The position numbers were made by a program, and so were the translations under genes. A DNA stretch of 38,996 nucleotides from Nitrospira sp. (GTDB lineage Bacteria; Nitrospirota; Nitrospiria; Nitrospirales; Nitrospiraceae): NCBI GenBank assembly GCA_015903995.1, contig JABMDK010000017.1:32125-71120 (forward strand), written 5' to 3'. Each line of letters starts with the position of its first letter. Position 1 is the stretch's first letter. Below are positions 23,367-31,157 of this stretch, piece after piece. The notes beneath the pieces are model-generated. The model saw only the letters and a list, made by a program, of their open reading frames with translations, was not told where the DNA came from and searched no databases.

Positions 23367-23993
23367 ATGAAAATCGCTATTATCGGAGCTTCAGCTGGAA
23401 TAGGGCTGCAGATTGCAGGCCTCACACTTGAACGGGGGCATGAGGTTGCTACATTATCGCGCCGGGTTGTTCCGCTCCCTGATCACGCCAAACTGAGAAA
23501 GGTGCAAGGGAGTGCCACGAACTCAAGCGATGTGAAAACCGTTGTGGAGGGAGCCGATGCGATTCTAGTGACTCTCGGTGTGAAGAGCCCCTTCACCACC
23601 ACGTTGTTTTCAGACTCGGCGCGCGTCTTGTTGCGCGTACTACAAGAAACCGGTTCTTCCGCGACACTCATTGTGCTCACCGGTTTCGGAGCAGGCGACA
23701 GCTGGGACTACAATTCGTTTCCCATGAAAGTCCTGTTTACTCTATTGCTCAAAGCCGTCTACGCGGACAAGGGTGAGCAGGAGCGTGTGATTGCAGCCGG
23801 CTATCCGCGCTGGGAGATCGTGCGTCCAGGTCGCCTAACAAACGGCACGATGACAGGCCGCTATCGAGTGCTCGACAGCCTTGCGGGAGGAATGAAAGTA
23901 GGTGCCATTTCCCGCGCTGATGTAGCGCATTTCATGGTGACGCAGGCGGAAAACCCCACCTACCTCGGCAAATATCCGGCGCTCACCTACTGA
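23367..23993 (+). CDS. NAD(P)-binding atypical SDR-like protein
   Basis: 208 residues. The N-terminal dinucleotide loop IIGASAGIGLQIAG (about 4-17) is typical of NmrA-like or atypical short-chain dehydrogenase proteins. The rest shows the Rossmann alternation (VVEGADAILVTLGV, then SATLIVLTGFGAGDS, then EIVRPGRLTNGTMTG). The classical YxxxK catalytic pair is not evident, so it may be a redox sensor or an isomerase-like protein. It lies just downstream of the repeat cluster. Confidence 0.85.
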   Translation: MKIAIIGASAGIGLQIAGLTLERGHEVATLSRRVVPLPDHAKLRKVQGSATNSSDVKTVVEGADAILVTLGVKSPFTTTLFSDSARVLLRVLQETGSSATLIVLTGFGAGDSWDYNSFPMKVLFTLLLKAVYADKGEQERVIAAGYPRWEIVRPGRLTNGTMTGRYRVLDSLAGGMKVGAISRADVAHFMVTQAENPTYLGKYPALTY

Positions 23994-24047
23994 ATCTAAT
24001 AACACCGCTGCAGGACGTTGCCGAATGACAGGTTGTAGCAGGCAGTC

Positions 24048-24377
24048 TCAAAGGTCAGGTTCGGTGTTTTGTAAGCGGTTGAGCCAATAGTCGGGATGAC
24101 GCTTGGCATGGGCTACTGCGAGTATTCTGGTTTCAGCCTGAAGGTCAATAAATACGAGTGCATAAGGAAACCGGGGGAGCAGGGCTCGTCGAATTTCCAG
24201 ATCGAAGGTTGTGTTTGCCAGTTTGGGGAATGACAGAGGTCGAGCTTGTATCGCGCGTTGTGTGTGATCGACTTCTTGAAGGAATCTGATTGCGAGCCCA
24301 GATTGGCGGGTTTCGTACCATGCGGCGGCTTCGGTTAACTCTACCACAGCCTCAGGCGAGAGGCTGATTGGATTCAC
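24048..24377 (-). CDS. RelE/ParE-family toxin
   Basis: 109 residues. Recognisable RelE/ParE features are LSPEAVVELTEAAAWYETRQ at the start, FLQEVDHTQRAIQARPLSFP in the middle and RRALLPRFPYALVFIDL near the end, with AHAKRHPDYW as the C-terminal motif. The antitoxin gene precedes it with a four-base overlap (24374-24377). ParE-like gyrase inhibition or RNase activity cannot be distinguished from sequence. It is intact. Confidence 0.85.
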   Translation of the reverse strand: MNPISLSPEAVVELTEAAAWYETRQSGLAIRFLQEVDHTQRAIQARPLSFPKLANTTFDLEIRRALLPRFPYALVFIDLQAETRILAVAHAKRHPDYWLNRLQNTEPDL

Positions 24378-24613
24378 TGTTTAGGCAGGTGATCCAGCAC
24401 CTGCTTGCGTGCATCTTCCCAAGATACGCCAGGTGCTCCGGCTTGTGCTGCCCGTGCTCGGCGTTCAATCTCTGCGAGCCATTGGGCGTCGTTGCGGTCT
24501 CGTCCTGCCAAAGCCAGTGGGAGGCTATCGAGCAACTCGACGACCAGCTCCGCCCGTTCCTGATCAGGCAGTTGGAGGGCGTCCTTTAGTAGTTGTTGAG
24601 TAGATGGAGCCAT
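24374..24613 (-). CDS. Addiction-module antitoxin
   Basis: 79 residues of the short helical addiction-module family: LKDALQLPDQERAELVVELL, then LDSLPLALAGRDRNDAQWLA, then the C-terminal GAPGVSWEDARKQVLDHL. These small proteins are usually unstable and neutralise RelE/ParE-type toxins. It is first in the pair and overlaps the toxin gene. Confidence 0.82.
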   Translation of the reverse strand: MAPSTQQLLKDALQLPDQERAELVVELLDSLPLALAGRDRNDAQWLAEIERRARAAQAGAPGVSWEDARKQVLDHLPKQ

Positions 24614-24693
24614 GGGGCTACTGTATCGCGTCTTTGCCTGAAATGGAAGGTTGGATGAGTATCATGTGCGGGGCAGCATTCGGTAATGGTTGG

Positions 24694-25122
24694 TTATCGT
24701 TTCGGCACCATTCTCCCTTCTTCCAAGTCTTGCAGATCCGACCAGGCGGTGAGATCGGTGCGTGTGGGATCGATGGCGGCCAGGTATTGGTTGAATCGGG
24801 CCGCACTTTCCGGAGAACTGGGTCCGCGCGCCAACAGCTGCTGATTCCATTCGTCCAGCTCGGCAGGCAGGTGTGGTGTTGCCGTGTGCTCAAACCATGT
24901 CACGACTCCCTCATCGGTCGAATGAGCCTTGACCGCAGCCGTGAACTGATCGCTGGTAATTCCCACGAACTCCATGAGTCGTTCGTCCATGGGGCAAGGG
25001 TAGATATACTCCCCCTCTGTTCCGGCGAGCACCGCCCGGCATTTATCGATCATGCGGGCAAGATGGACATGGCCCGCCAACTTGAATTTCATGCTGCGGG
25101 GAAAGCTCGTTCTCAAATCCAT
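24694..25122 (-). CDS. DUF5069-family protein
   Basis: 142 residues with no signal peptide. The pattern MDLRTSFPRS, then GHVHLARMIDKCRAVLAGTE, GEYIYPCPMDERLMEFVGIT and a Trp-containing helical end is that of the DUF5069 family, whose role is unknown. ATG 25122 is chosen because the open frame further upstream lies under the DUF3386 gene. It starts three bases after that gene's stop, so the two are co-transcribed. Confidence 0.75.
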   Translation of the reverse strand: MDLRTSFPRSMKFKLAGHVHLARMIDKCRAVLAGTEGEYIYPCPMDERLMEFVGITSDQFTAAVKAHSTDEGVVTWFEHTATPHLPAELDEWNQQLLARGPSSPESAARFNQYLAAIDPTRTDLTAWSDLQDLEEGRMVPKR

Positions 25123-25124
25123 CG

Positions 25125-25796
25125 TTACAGCAATTTGTGGTTCGTGAAGGTCAGGTTCTTCACGACGACCTGTCCCTCTTCGTAGGTGATAATCCGCCTG
25201 GTCGCGGGAAGGTCCGACGAGCCGACGCGGATGTGGGTGTCGGTGAAACTTTCGACATTGGTCAGTGTACCGTCGGTCGGTGAATAGTAATAGACGGTGT
25301 ACTTGGTCGTCAGATTCTTCTGGTCCTGTGTGATCGTGCTCTCTTCGACGTTGATCGTAAAGGCGAACGGGTTCATGCCAGGATGGGCCATTTTGCGGTT
25401 GATCTGTGTGATGCGGTTGTCCTTGACCCGGTAGAAGGAATTCGAACCGTGGATAGTCAGCTTGGTGCCCAACGGATGACCGTCTTCCTCCATCGTAAGC
25501 GAATATTTCCCGTCGGACTCTTCGAAGCTTCGTGGTCCCCGATGAACCGCGATCATGCCCAGCTGTTCTTGCGCCCACTTTTGAATCTCGCCGTCGCCCA
25601 GCTGAACGGATACTTCTCGGGGGCCCTTGACGATGACGGGGCCGCTGGTTTCTTTCCCATTCACATTCACGGTGAGGTCGGCTGTAAACCCCTGAAAGTC
25701 TTTTTGCCACCGTGCGGTCTTTTCGAATGCTCGGCGCAGGAGATCGCGCGCATGAGGGTCATCGGTGACGGTCGAAGGTTTTTGTAGCTGTTCCAT
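25125..25796 (-). CDS. DUF3386-family protein
   Basis: 223 residues of a family seen mostly in cyanobacteria and a few other bacteria and annotated as DUF3386. There is no signal peptide. It is predicted rich in beta strands (FTADLTVNVNGKETSGPVIV, KLTIHGSNSFYRVKDNRITQ, KYTVYYYSPTDGTLTNVESF), like a lipid- or ligand-binding barrel. AAGGAG lies seven bases before ATG 25796. The function is unknown; the DUF5069 gene follows directly. Confidence 0.8.
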   Translation of the reverse strand: MEQLQKPSTVTDDPHARDLLRRAFEKTARWQKDFQGFTADLTVNVNGKETSGPVIVKGPREVSVQLGDGEIQKWAQEQLGMIAVHRGPRSFEESDGKYSLTMEEDGHPLGTKLTIHGSNSFYRVKDNRITQINRKMAHPGMNPFAFTINVEESTITQDQKNLTTKYTVYYYSPTDGTLTNVESFTDTHIRVGSSDLPATRRIITYEEGQVVVKNLTFTNHKLL

Positions 25797-26055
25797 GATG
25801 GATCTCCTTTTAGACAAAGTATCACGCTCGTATACTTATACCGGTGCCCATGACTCCGCTCAAGCGAGAAATTCCCGAGCCTGCGGCCTCTTTTTGTCTA
25901 AGAGTCTGAGGATGAGGTCACGCACGGTTACGCAATAATCGATGTTCCAACAATCATCATAATTCTGATATACTTCGGCAATTTTTAGGCTGGTTGGGGT
26001 AGTAGACTGCAGCAGCCCCGAGCAGTCGGTCAGCCTGTGTTGAGGAAGGATGGGC

Positions 26056-26403
26056 ATGGAACGACGAGCTGCTTCGCATACCGAAGAAGAAGAGATGAAT
26101 CAACGCCGCAAACTCTTGAATGCGGCGAGACGAGGCGACACGAAAGCCATCAGCAAGTTGTTTGAGCTGTATCAAGTTCGTGTGCTCAGCGGAGACCAGT
26201 TGGCCAAGGTCAACCGCACCACTGCCTACATGACTCCGGTGAAGCGCTCACAGAGCGGCAAATCCAAGGCTGTGGAGAAAGGCGACAAAGCGAGCACTGC
26301 AAAGACCGTGAAGAAATCGGGTGAGGCGGTGAAGCCGGTTGTCACGAAGGTGCCGACAGCCCCAGCCAAGAAACCGGCCAAGAGCACAGCCAAGCATAAA
26401 TAA
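26056..26403 (+). CDS. Lysine-rich protein with histone H1-like tail
   Basis: 115 residues. The first half is a helical segment (RRKLLNAARRGDTKAISKLF, then ELYQVRVLSGDQLAKVNRT). The second half is a disordered Lys/Ala/Pro/Ser/Thr tail (KPVVTKVPTAPAKKPAKSTA ending KHK), like the tails of bacterial histone H1-like proteins. It probably binds DNA or RNA through the tail. GGAAGG lies six bases before ATG 26056. Confidence 0.65.
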   Translation: MERRAASHTEEEEMNQRRKLLNAARRGDTKAISKLFELYQVRVLSGDQLAKVNRTTAYMTPVKRSQSGKSKAVEKGDKASTAKTVKKSGEAVKPVVTKVPTAPAKKPAKSTAKHK

Positions 26404-26415
26404 GAGAAGGGTGGA

Positions 26416-26712
26416 TTACTGCACGGCCACTCTGAGCCCACCTCCTGCAAGTTTTGCCGCAATATCATCAGCCTGTTCCGTCGGTCCGGTGAAGACGATG
26501 GCTTCGCCGTCATGATCGATCCGGTAGGCCAGCTCAAATGCCTTGGTCGAGGTCATTGCGGGGATAAACCGGCAAAAGAGCTCGATCACTTGTTGGTAGG
26601 TGTGACAGTCGCAGTTGTAGACGACGACACGGGCCTCAAGCCCTGATCCCGAACCGATTTGCACATCTTCGGTGGTGTCCGGAATTGTCTGTGGCATGGC
26701 AGGTGTCGGCAT
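26416..26712 (-). CDS. ClpS-like adaptor protein
   Basis: 98 residues. After a 25-residue leader the sequence follows the ClpS fold: ARVVVYNCDCHTYQQVIELF aligns with the ClpS opening (VLLLNDDYTPMEFVVEVL), and FELAYRIDHDGEAIVFTGPT with its second half. Canonical ClpS delivers N-degron substrates to ClpAP. Here the usual Asn-Asp-Asp pocket reads Asn-Cys-Asp-Cys-His. The substrate pocket is therefore altered, and specificity may differ or be lost. No clpA gene is adjacent. Confidence 0.75.
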   Translation of the reverse strand: MPTPAMPQTIPDTTEDVQIGSGSGLEARVVVYNCDCHTYQQVIELFCRFIPAMTSTKAFELAYRIDHDGEAIVFTGPTEQADDIAAKLAGGGLRVAVQ

Positions 26713-26784
26713 GGAGTGGGGCGTTTAGCAAGCCTGGCGGAAACAGTTCGACTCTGAGTCGCTGGATGTCATGCCGGGGCTTAG

Positions 26785-27144
26785 CAGACTGCGGAAAAAC
26801 TCCTTGTGACTCCTGTAGCCGTCACAGACATCAAGGTTGAGGACGATACTGAATAGGCCCGCAGGATGCGCAAAAAGGCCGCCCAGCAAGGCCGCAGCGA
26901 GCGAAGAGGCGAATCGTACCCTGGGCCGTACGTTGAGCCTCTGAGCGCTGCGGAAAAACTCCTTGTGACTCCTGTAGCCGTCACAGACATCAAGGTTGAG
27001 GACGATACTGAATAGGCCCGCAGGATGCGCAAAAAGGCCGCCCCGCAAGGCCGCAGCGAGCGAAGAGGCGAATCGTACCCTGGGCCGTACGTTGAGCCTC
27101 TGAGCGAGGCGAGAACGTCGCTGGCGGACTTTTTCCGCATCCTG
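26785..27144 (+). mobile_element. MITE with internal 159-bp tandem duplication (copy F)
   Basis: Same termini as copy E (CAGACTGCGGAAAAACTC and GACTTTTTCCGCATCCTG), flanked by TTAG at 26781-26784 and 27145-27148. Its length of 360 bp equals 201 + 159. The block 26789-26947 is repeated at 26948-27106 with essentially one mismatch, so the duplication is recent. The right TTAG contains the complement of the stop codon of the gene at 27145-27357. No true coding capacity. Confidence 0.85.
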
Positions 27145-27357
27145 TTAGATCTTGTCCATATCAATCACTTCGGTAGCATCCCATAAGTTTTTCAGCTCGG
27201 CATCAGCCAAATCCTTTTCACGATCCGTTTCTGTTTCCTCTCCGAAACTTTGTCGGGGAGGCGTCGATACGGTGTCCGTGAGCCCGTCCTCCGTTACCGA
27301 GGCGGTGGTTGCGTGGGGGCGACGCCGTTTCTTCGACGGATCCATGTTAACCGGCAT
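27145..27357 (-). CDS. Small acidic/basic hypothetical protein
   Basis: 70 residues. A basic start (MPVNMDPSKKRRRPH) is followed by a Thr/Ser-rich middle and an acidic helix (EETETDREKDLADAELKNLW). It is probably disordered apart from that helix. GGAG lies six bases before ATG 27357. The stop TAA is part of the MITE's TTAG target duplication, so the element inserted at the stop without changing the protein. Family unknown. Confidence 0.6.
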   Translation of the reverse strand: MPVNMDPSKKRRRPHATTASVTEDGLTDTVSTPPRQSFGEETETDREKDLADAELKNLWDATEVIDMDKI

Positions 27358-27491
27358 GAGATACTCCAAATGACTCCAGTAGTCTTCTCTAAATGCGACT
27401 GTCTTGTCAATCGGCGAAACGCCGATTGATGACCGGACCCAGAGTGCCAGCACCGTCTTGTCTATTCGATATGCCGGTTCTCGTGATCCAC

Positions 27492-28622
27492 TCAGAACAA
27501 CTGTTCGGCCACCGTATCAGCATAGCGCCGACCCAAAGAGGTCAGTCGTATCCGATCGTGATCGGCATCGAGCAGGCCCTTCGCGATCAGTACATCGATC
27601 TGATGGTCTCGTTCCGCAGCTGTGATAGCCTGTCGGGGAACACCACGAAGAAGGCGCAAGCCGAATATGAGCGCATCGCGCTGGCGCTCGGAGGTCGAGA
27701 GGCGTGTGCGGTCGGTCATCGGCAGACGGTGGTCGTTCAAGCATGCAGTATAGGATTCAAGATCAGCCATATTCCCAAACCGGACTCCGTGGAGATAGGA
27801 CTGTGCGCTCGGGCCGAGCCCAAGATACTGGCCACCCGTCCAGTAGAGGAGATTATGGCGACAGGCATAGTCGGGTTTGGCGTAGTTGGAAATTTCGTAG
27901 CGGGCGAACCCTGCGTCGGTCAGGAAACGCTCTGCTGCGGACTCCATATCGATCTGCAGCATGTCGTCGGGCGGCAGGGCAAGGTTCTGCCTGATGTCCT
28001 GAGCGAGCCTGGTCCCTTCTTCAATGGTCAGGGCGTAGCAGGAGATGTGTGATGGAGCAAGCGACATGAGCGATTCCAAGGTGTGGACCCAATCCTGCAC
28101 CGATTGGCCCGGCAACCCATACATCAGATCGAGGTTGATATTTCCGAACCCAGCGCGGCGCGCAGCCTGAACCGCAGTCGCCGTATCGTGTACTCGTCCG
28201 ACACGACCGATGGCGGCGAAATCCTTATCCGCCATGGATTCTGCTCCAAAGCTGATCCGATTGAATCCGGCATCAGCCAAGATCGTGAGATCGCTTGGGG
28301 TGACGGAGGAGGGATGTGCCTCCACCGTGACCTCTGCCGTGACACTGGTCGGCCAGGTCGATCGAATCAGCGTCAAAATCTCGGCCAACTGATCAGCAGG
28401 GAGGGAGGTCGGTGTTCCGCCACCGAAGTAAATGCTCTGCAGAGTTCGGCCATCCAGAGATTCTTGCCGACGATGGAGTGCAATTTCTTGGATGAGGGCG
28501 GAGTGAAACCGCGCCATCGGAGCGGGTTGAGCAATTTCGAGATAGAAGGCGCAAAAGTGGCAGCGGCGGCGACAAAAGGGGATATGAACATACAGGCCGA
28601 GGTCTTGGTCCGAAGGGCTCAT
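27492..28622 (-). CDS. hemW: Radical SAM heme chaperone HemW
   Basis: 376 residues. The radical SAM motif is CRRRCHFCAF (Cys17, Cys21, Cys24) with Phe in the third position after it, as in HemW; true coproporphyrinogen dehydrogenase HemN has a fourth Cys. FGGGTPTSLPADQL, GAESMADKDFAAIGR, LDLMYGLPGQS and CRHNLLYWTGGQYLGLGPSA are family signatures. HemW inserts or delivers heme to apoproteins. A small gene overlaps its start by four bases. Confidence 0.93.
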   Translation of the reverse strand: MSPSDQDLGLYVHIPFCRRRCHFCAFYLEIAQPAPMARFHSALIQEIALHRRQESLDGRTLQSIYFGGGTPTSLPADQLAEILTLIRSTWPTSVTAEVTVEAHPSSVTPSDLTILADAGFNRISFGAESMADKDFAAIGRVGRVHDTATAVQAARRAGFGNINLDLMYGLPGQSVQDWVHTLESLMSLAPSHISCYALTIEEGTRLAQDIRQNLALPPDDMLQIDMESAAERFLTDAGFARYEISNYAKPDYACRHNLLYWTGGQYLGLGPSAQSYLHGVRFGNMADLESYTACLNDHRLPMTDRTRLSTSERQRDALIFGLRLLRGVPRQAITAAERDHQIDVLIAKGLLDADHDRIRLTSLGRRYADTVAEQLF

Positions 28623-28891
28623 CGTTTCAGCGAGATGGGAAGAGGTTGTGAGAAATCCTTGGCCAATACGATTTCCACTTCATCGCCCGGCGAGACGCCT
28701 CGGTTGCGAATGTGGGACGTCCAGCCGTCATGCCTGCGAAGCGACTCAAAGACGGATTTGAGCAGCTGCGGTTTGACCCGGGCTTCCCATTCTCGTAGCC
28801 AATTGCGTTCATCCTCGTCTCCGGTATAGCCGTCCGGAAACGAGGCTTCCAGCGAAAAGCGAAGGACAAACGTTTTTTCTTCCTGGTACAT
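28619..28891 (-). CDS. Hypothetical protein preceding hemW
   Basis: 90 residues, no signal peptide. Begins MYQEEKTFVLRFSLEASFPD, with a helical middle (NWLREWEARVKPQLLKSVFE) and a beta-strand end (EVEIVLAKDFSQPLPIS). The four-base overlap with hemW shows that it is coding and co-expressed. I do not recognise the family. Confidence 0.75.
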   Translation of the reverse strand: MYQEEKTFVLRFSLEASFPDGYTGDEDERNWLREWEARVKPQLLKSVFESLRRHDGWTSHIRNRGVSPGDEVEIVLAKDFSQPLPISLKR

Positions 28892-28963
28892 ACGCTCCCT
28901 GTCGTTGCGATTCAGTCTGTGGTGATTTTATAATGGTCCGAGTAAACGAAGGAGTCCTCAACC

Positions 28964-29188
28964 ATGCCTATCTTCGAATATGTGTGCTGTGAATGCAATC
29001 ACCGTTTTGAGCTGCTGGTCCAGGGATCCGCGGAGGCAGCGTGTCCGCAGTGCAAGGCGACCAAGGTCGATAAACAGTTTTCTGCTTTTGGAGTCGGGGC
29101 CACGACCAGCTGGGCGTCTTCCTCCGGGCCCGGCGCCTGCGGCAGTTGCGGCGATCCCCGCGGGCCCGGCGCCTGCTCGATGAATTGA
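28964..29188 (+). CDS. FmdB-family zinc-ribbon protein
   Basis: 74 residues. The FmdB motif MPIFEYVCCECNHRFELLVQ is followed by a second knuckle ACPQCKATKVDKQFSAFG, giving two CxxC pairs for one zinc. A Gly/Ser/Cys-rich tail (GACGSCGDPRGPGACSMN) adds further Cys residues. FmdB proteins are regulators or structural proteins of uncertain role. AAGGAG precedes the ATG. Confidence 0.85.
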   Translation: MPIFEYVCCECNHRFELLVQGSAEAACPQCKATKVDKQFSAFGVGATTSWASSSGPGACGSCGDPRGPGACSMN

Positions 29189-29195
29189 CGAGCCG

Positions 29196-29522
29196 ATGGC
29201 TACGCCGGATGAACAGGCGGTGCAACGCGCGATCTCGAGCATCGCTCAATCCGATCCGCTGATCAAGCTGTTGCAGCAGGTGCGATTAAGCCGCATGAAA
29301 CCGACGGACGCGGGCCTGCGCGCCGTGACGGAATCGTGGCTGGATATTTATGAGAAGGCCTTGGCCACGGACGGGCTGACTCAGTTCGGTCTGCGCCGAC
29401 TCAACCCAGCTCCTCGGCTCGCGGTCCTGATCGATGCCGGAGTCCTCACCGACGGTCATCAGGGCGTGATATCCCTGAAGACTTCGTACAATCGAGCGCT
29501 GACCCATGCCGGCGGCGAGTAG
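29196..29522 (+). CDS. Hypothetical helical protein
   Basis: 108 residues, soluble, mostly helix (DEQAVQRAISSIAQSDPLIK, TDAGLRAVTESWLDIYEKAL, RLNPAPRLAVLIDAGVLTDG). Follows the FmdB gene by eight bases and overlaps the next gene by 17 bases, so the three form a short operon. I do not recognise it. Confidence 0.65.
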   Translation: MATPDEQAVQRAISSIAQSDPLIKLLQQVRLSRMKPTDAGLRAVTESWLDIYEKALATDGLTQFGLRRLNPAPRLAVLIDAGVLTDGHQGVISLKTSYNRALTHAGGE

Positions 29523-30201
29523 GCTTCTCACACGTCTCCTTCCTGTTCTTTTCCTTTGTGCGCTGCTTCTTGGGCCATCTTCGATCCGATCAGAGGATGC
29601 GACCGGATTTCGCCCGCTGAGAACTATTTCGCTGACCAAGCTCCATTCTCTTCTTCCCGCAGGGACACATGTCCTGATCGAGCGGGATGCCATTGAGGCG
29701 TTTCTTGCAAAGTTGGAAGGGACGCCTCCCGATTGGGCCACAGTCTATGGTCATGGTCATCATGATCCGGGACATGATGAGCGGCTCTTCAACCTGAACC
29801 GCGAACGGGATGCCGTACGCGAGGGGAATCCTGTTCTACAGTGGCATGTGGCCTTCGTCTGGCCTGGAGAATTGTCGGAATATGATCCCACAACCAAGAG
29901 CTATGGGGTGGCGGTCGGGCCGGCGTTCAATCCAACAGGCTGGGGGATCGTCCGATTCAAGCCGGAGGAGTTCCCAAGCAATCTGCGTGTGAGGCCGGGG
30001 AAAAAACTTGCCGATCAAATTCGCCGAAGCCTCGCACAGCATGAGAAGATCCGCGTGTCGGTTGCGATGGCCGGTGTGCTGATTCCCGCTGAGTCGGTTA
30101 TCTATGACTTTTCCCACGAGGAGGAAGGGGCCGGCCTCATGATGCCCGTGGTGCGGATTGAACAGGTGGAGGTGCTTTTCACGGAGCCGCAATCTCGCTG
30201 A
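29506..30201 (+). CDS. Exported hypothetical protein
   Basis: 231 residues with a Sec signal peptide (LLTRLLPVLFLCALLLGPSS). The mature protein is His-rich around 80-95 (YGHGHHDPGHDERLF) and beta-rich beyond (VAFVWPGELSEYDPTTKSYG, then FKPEEFPSNLRVRPGKKLAD). It is presumably periplasmic. Co-transcribed with the two genes upstream. No family recognised; the His cluster could bind metal. Confidence 0.7.
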   Translation: MPAASRLLTRLLPVLFLCALLLGPSSIRSEDATGFRPLRTISLTKLHSLLPAGTHVLIERDAIEAFLAKLEGTPPDWATVYGHGHHDPGHDERLFNLNRERDAVREGNPVLQWHVAFVWPGELSEYDPTTKSYGVAVGPAFNPTGWGIVRFKPEEFPSNLRVRPGKKLADQIRRSLAQHEKIRVSVAMAGVLIPAESVIYDFSHEEEGAGLMMPVVRIEQVEVLFTEPQSR

Positions 30202-30272
30202 TTGCTCTGAACGGCGAGTCTGCCGTGCACGGAATGTGATCGGGATGAACGGAGGGAAGAGGGGACAGCTTG

Positions 30273-31157
30273 TTAATACATGTCTTTCGCGCAGCGAAAC
30301 CCGGTCCCGCTGGGGCGGCTGTCCATCGTACCCCAATCGCGATCGCTGGTGCGGAGGCTGGCAGCCGGTTTGAGCCATGACCCGCCGCGCATGGCTTTGA
30401 TCGCACCTCGAATCGGACCTGTGGGGTCTGTGAGCGGGGCATGTTTATAATAATTGGGGTCGTACCAGTCGTGCACCCATTCCGCGGCATTGCCGGCCAT
30501 GCCGAATAGGCCATAGGGACTGGCCGCTTCAGGAAAGCTGTCCACCGGCATCGTCAGGACTTCTCCCTGTATTCCTTTTTCCTTGGCCAGACGAGCGCCC
30601 TCGCCGCTGACCCAAAATGCATCCCAATCCGCTCCGCTCTGGAACTCGATCGTCCGTTGCGCCCAGTAGCTGGCACTGTTGGCTATGGAAAAGCTCCAGT
30701 CGTTTCCCCAGGGGTATCGTCGGCCGTCGGTCCCTCGCGCGGCCTTTTCCCATTCGGCTTCAGTGGGGAGGCGTTTTCCGATCCAGCGGCAGTAGGCGGC
30801 GGCATCTTCCCAACTCACATTCACGACAGGATGGTGTGCGATGCCCGGGATGGGGCGATTGTTCGTCCAGAGCGTTGCGGCTTGGCTGGCATTCGTGGGA
30901 GCGCGATGAGCCGTTGCCTGCACGAAGGCGGCATAGGCCTCGTTGGTCACCTCGAAACGGTCGAGGAAGTAACCACTGAGGAAGACCCGTCGTTCCGGAC
31001 GTTCATCAGGAAATCCATCGCTTCCCTCGGGGGTTCCCATTGTAAACTCTCCCGGAGGAATCAGGGCCATGTCTGTGGGAACGTCGACGCCGGTCGCCGG
31101 CGGGTGATGGCTGACGACAAGGAAGAACGCACACGAGAAGAGAAAGGCTCGGGTCAT
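30273..31157 (-). CDS. SUMF1/FGE-like domain protein, exported, catalytic Cys absent
   Basis: 294 residues. Signal peptide MTRAFLFSCAFFLVVSHH is followed by a full FGE-sulfatase domain (PPGEFTMGTPEG, DRFEVTNEAYAAFV, PVVNVSWEDAAAYCRWIGKR, LPTEAEWEKAARG, GLFGMAGNAAEWVHDWYDPN, GGSWLKPAASLRTSDRD, GTGFRCAKD). Active formylglycine-generating enzymes have two Cys shortly after GGS; here that stretch is WLKPAASLRTS without Cys, so it is not a functional FGE. It probably serves as a binding or scaffold protein. It overlaps the upstream CADD/PqqC-like gene by four bases. Confidence 0.85.
   Translation of the reverse strand: MTRAFLFSCAFFLVVSHHPPATGVDVPTDMALIPPGEFTMGTPEGSDGFPDERPERRVFLSGYFLDRFEVTNEAYAAFVQATAHRAPTNASQAATLWTNNRPIPGIAHHPVVNVSWEDAAAYCRWIGKRLPTEAEWEKAARGTDGRRYPWGNDWSFSIANSASYWAQRTIEFQSGADWDAFWVSGEGARLAKEKGIQGEVLTMPVDSFPEAASPYGLFGMAGNAAEWVHDWYDPNYYKHAPLTDPTGPIRGAIKAMRGGSWLKPAASLRTSDRDWGTMDSRPSGTGFRCAKDMY

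Noticed and set aside
25860..26057. 65-codon minus-strand frame upstream of the lysine-rich gene
   Set aside because: No ribosome-binding site, no homology, and its 5' end overlaps the start of a better-supported divergent gene. The segment EVYQNYDDCWNIDYCVTVRD is not repetitive, so a small gene is not fully excluded.
26781..27164. Open frames within the MITE encoding peptides such as RKKSASDVLASLRGSTYG
   Set aside because: The same peptide appears wherever the repeat occurs, in either orientation and without start signals; it results from the repeat sequence, not from protein selection.
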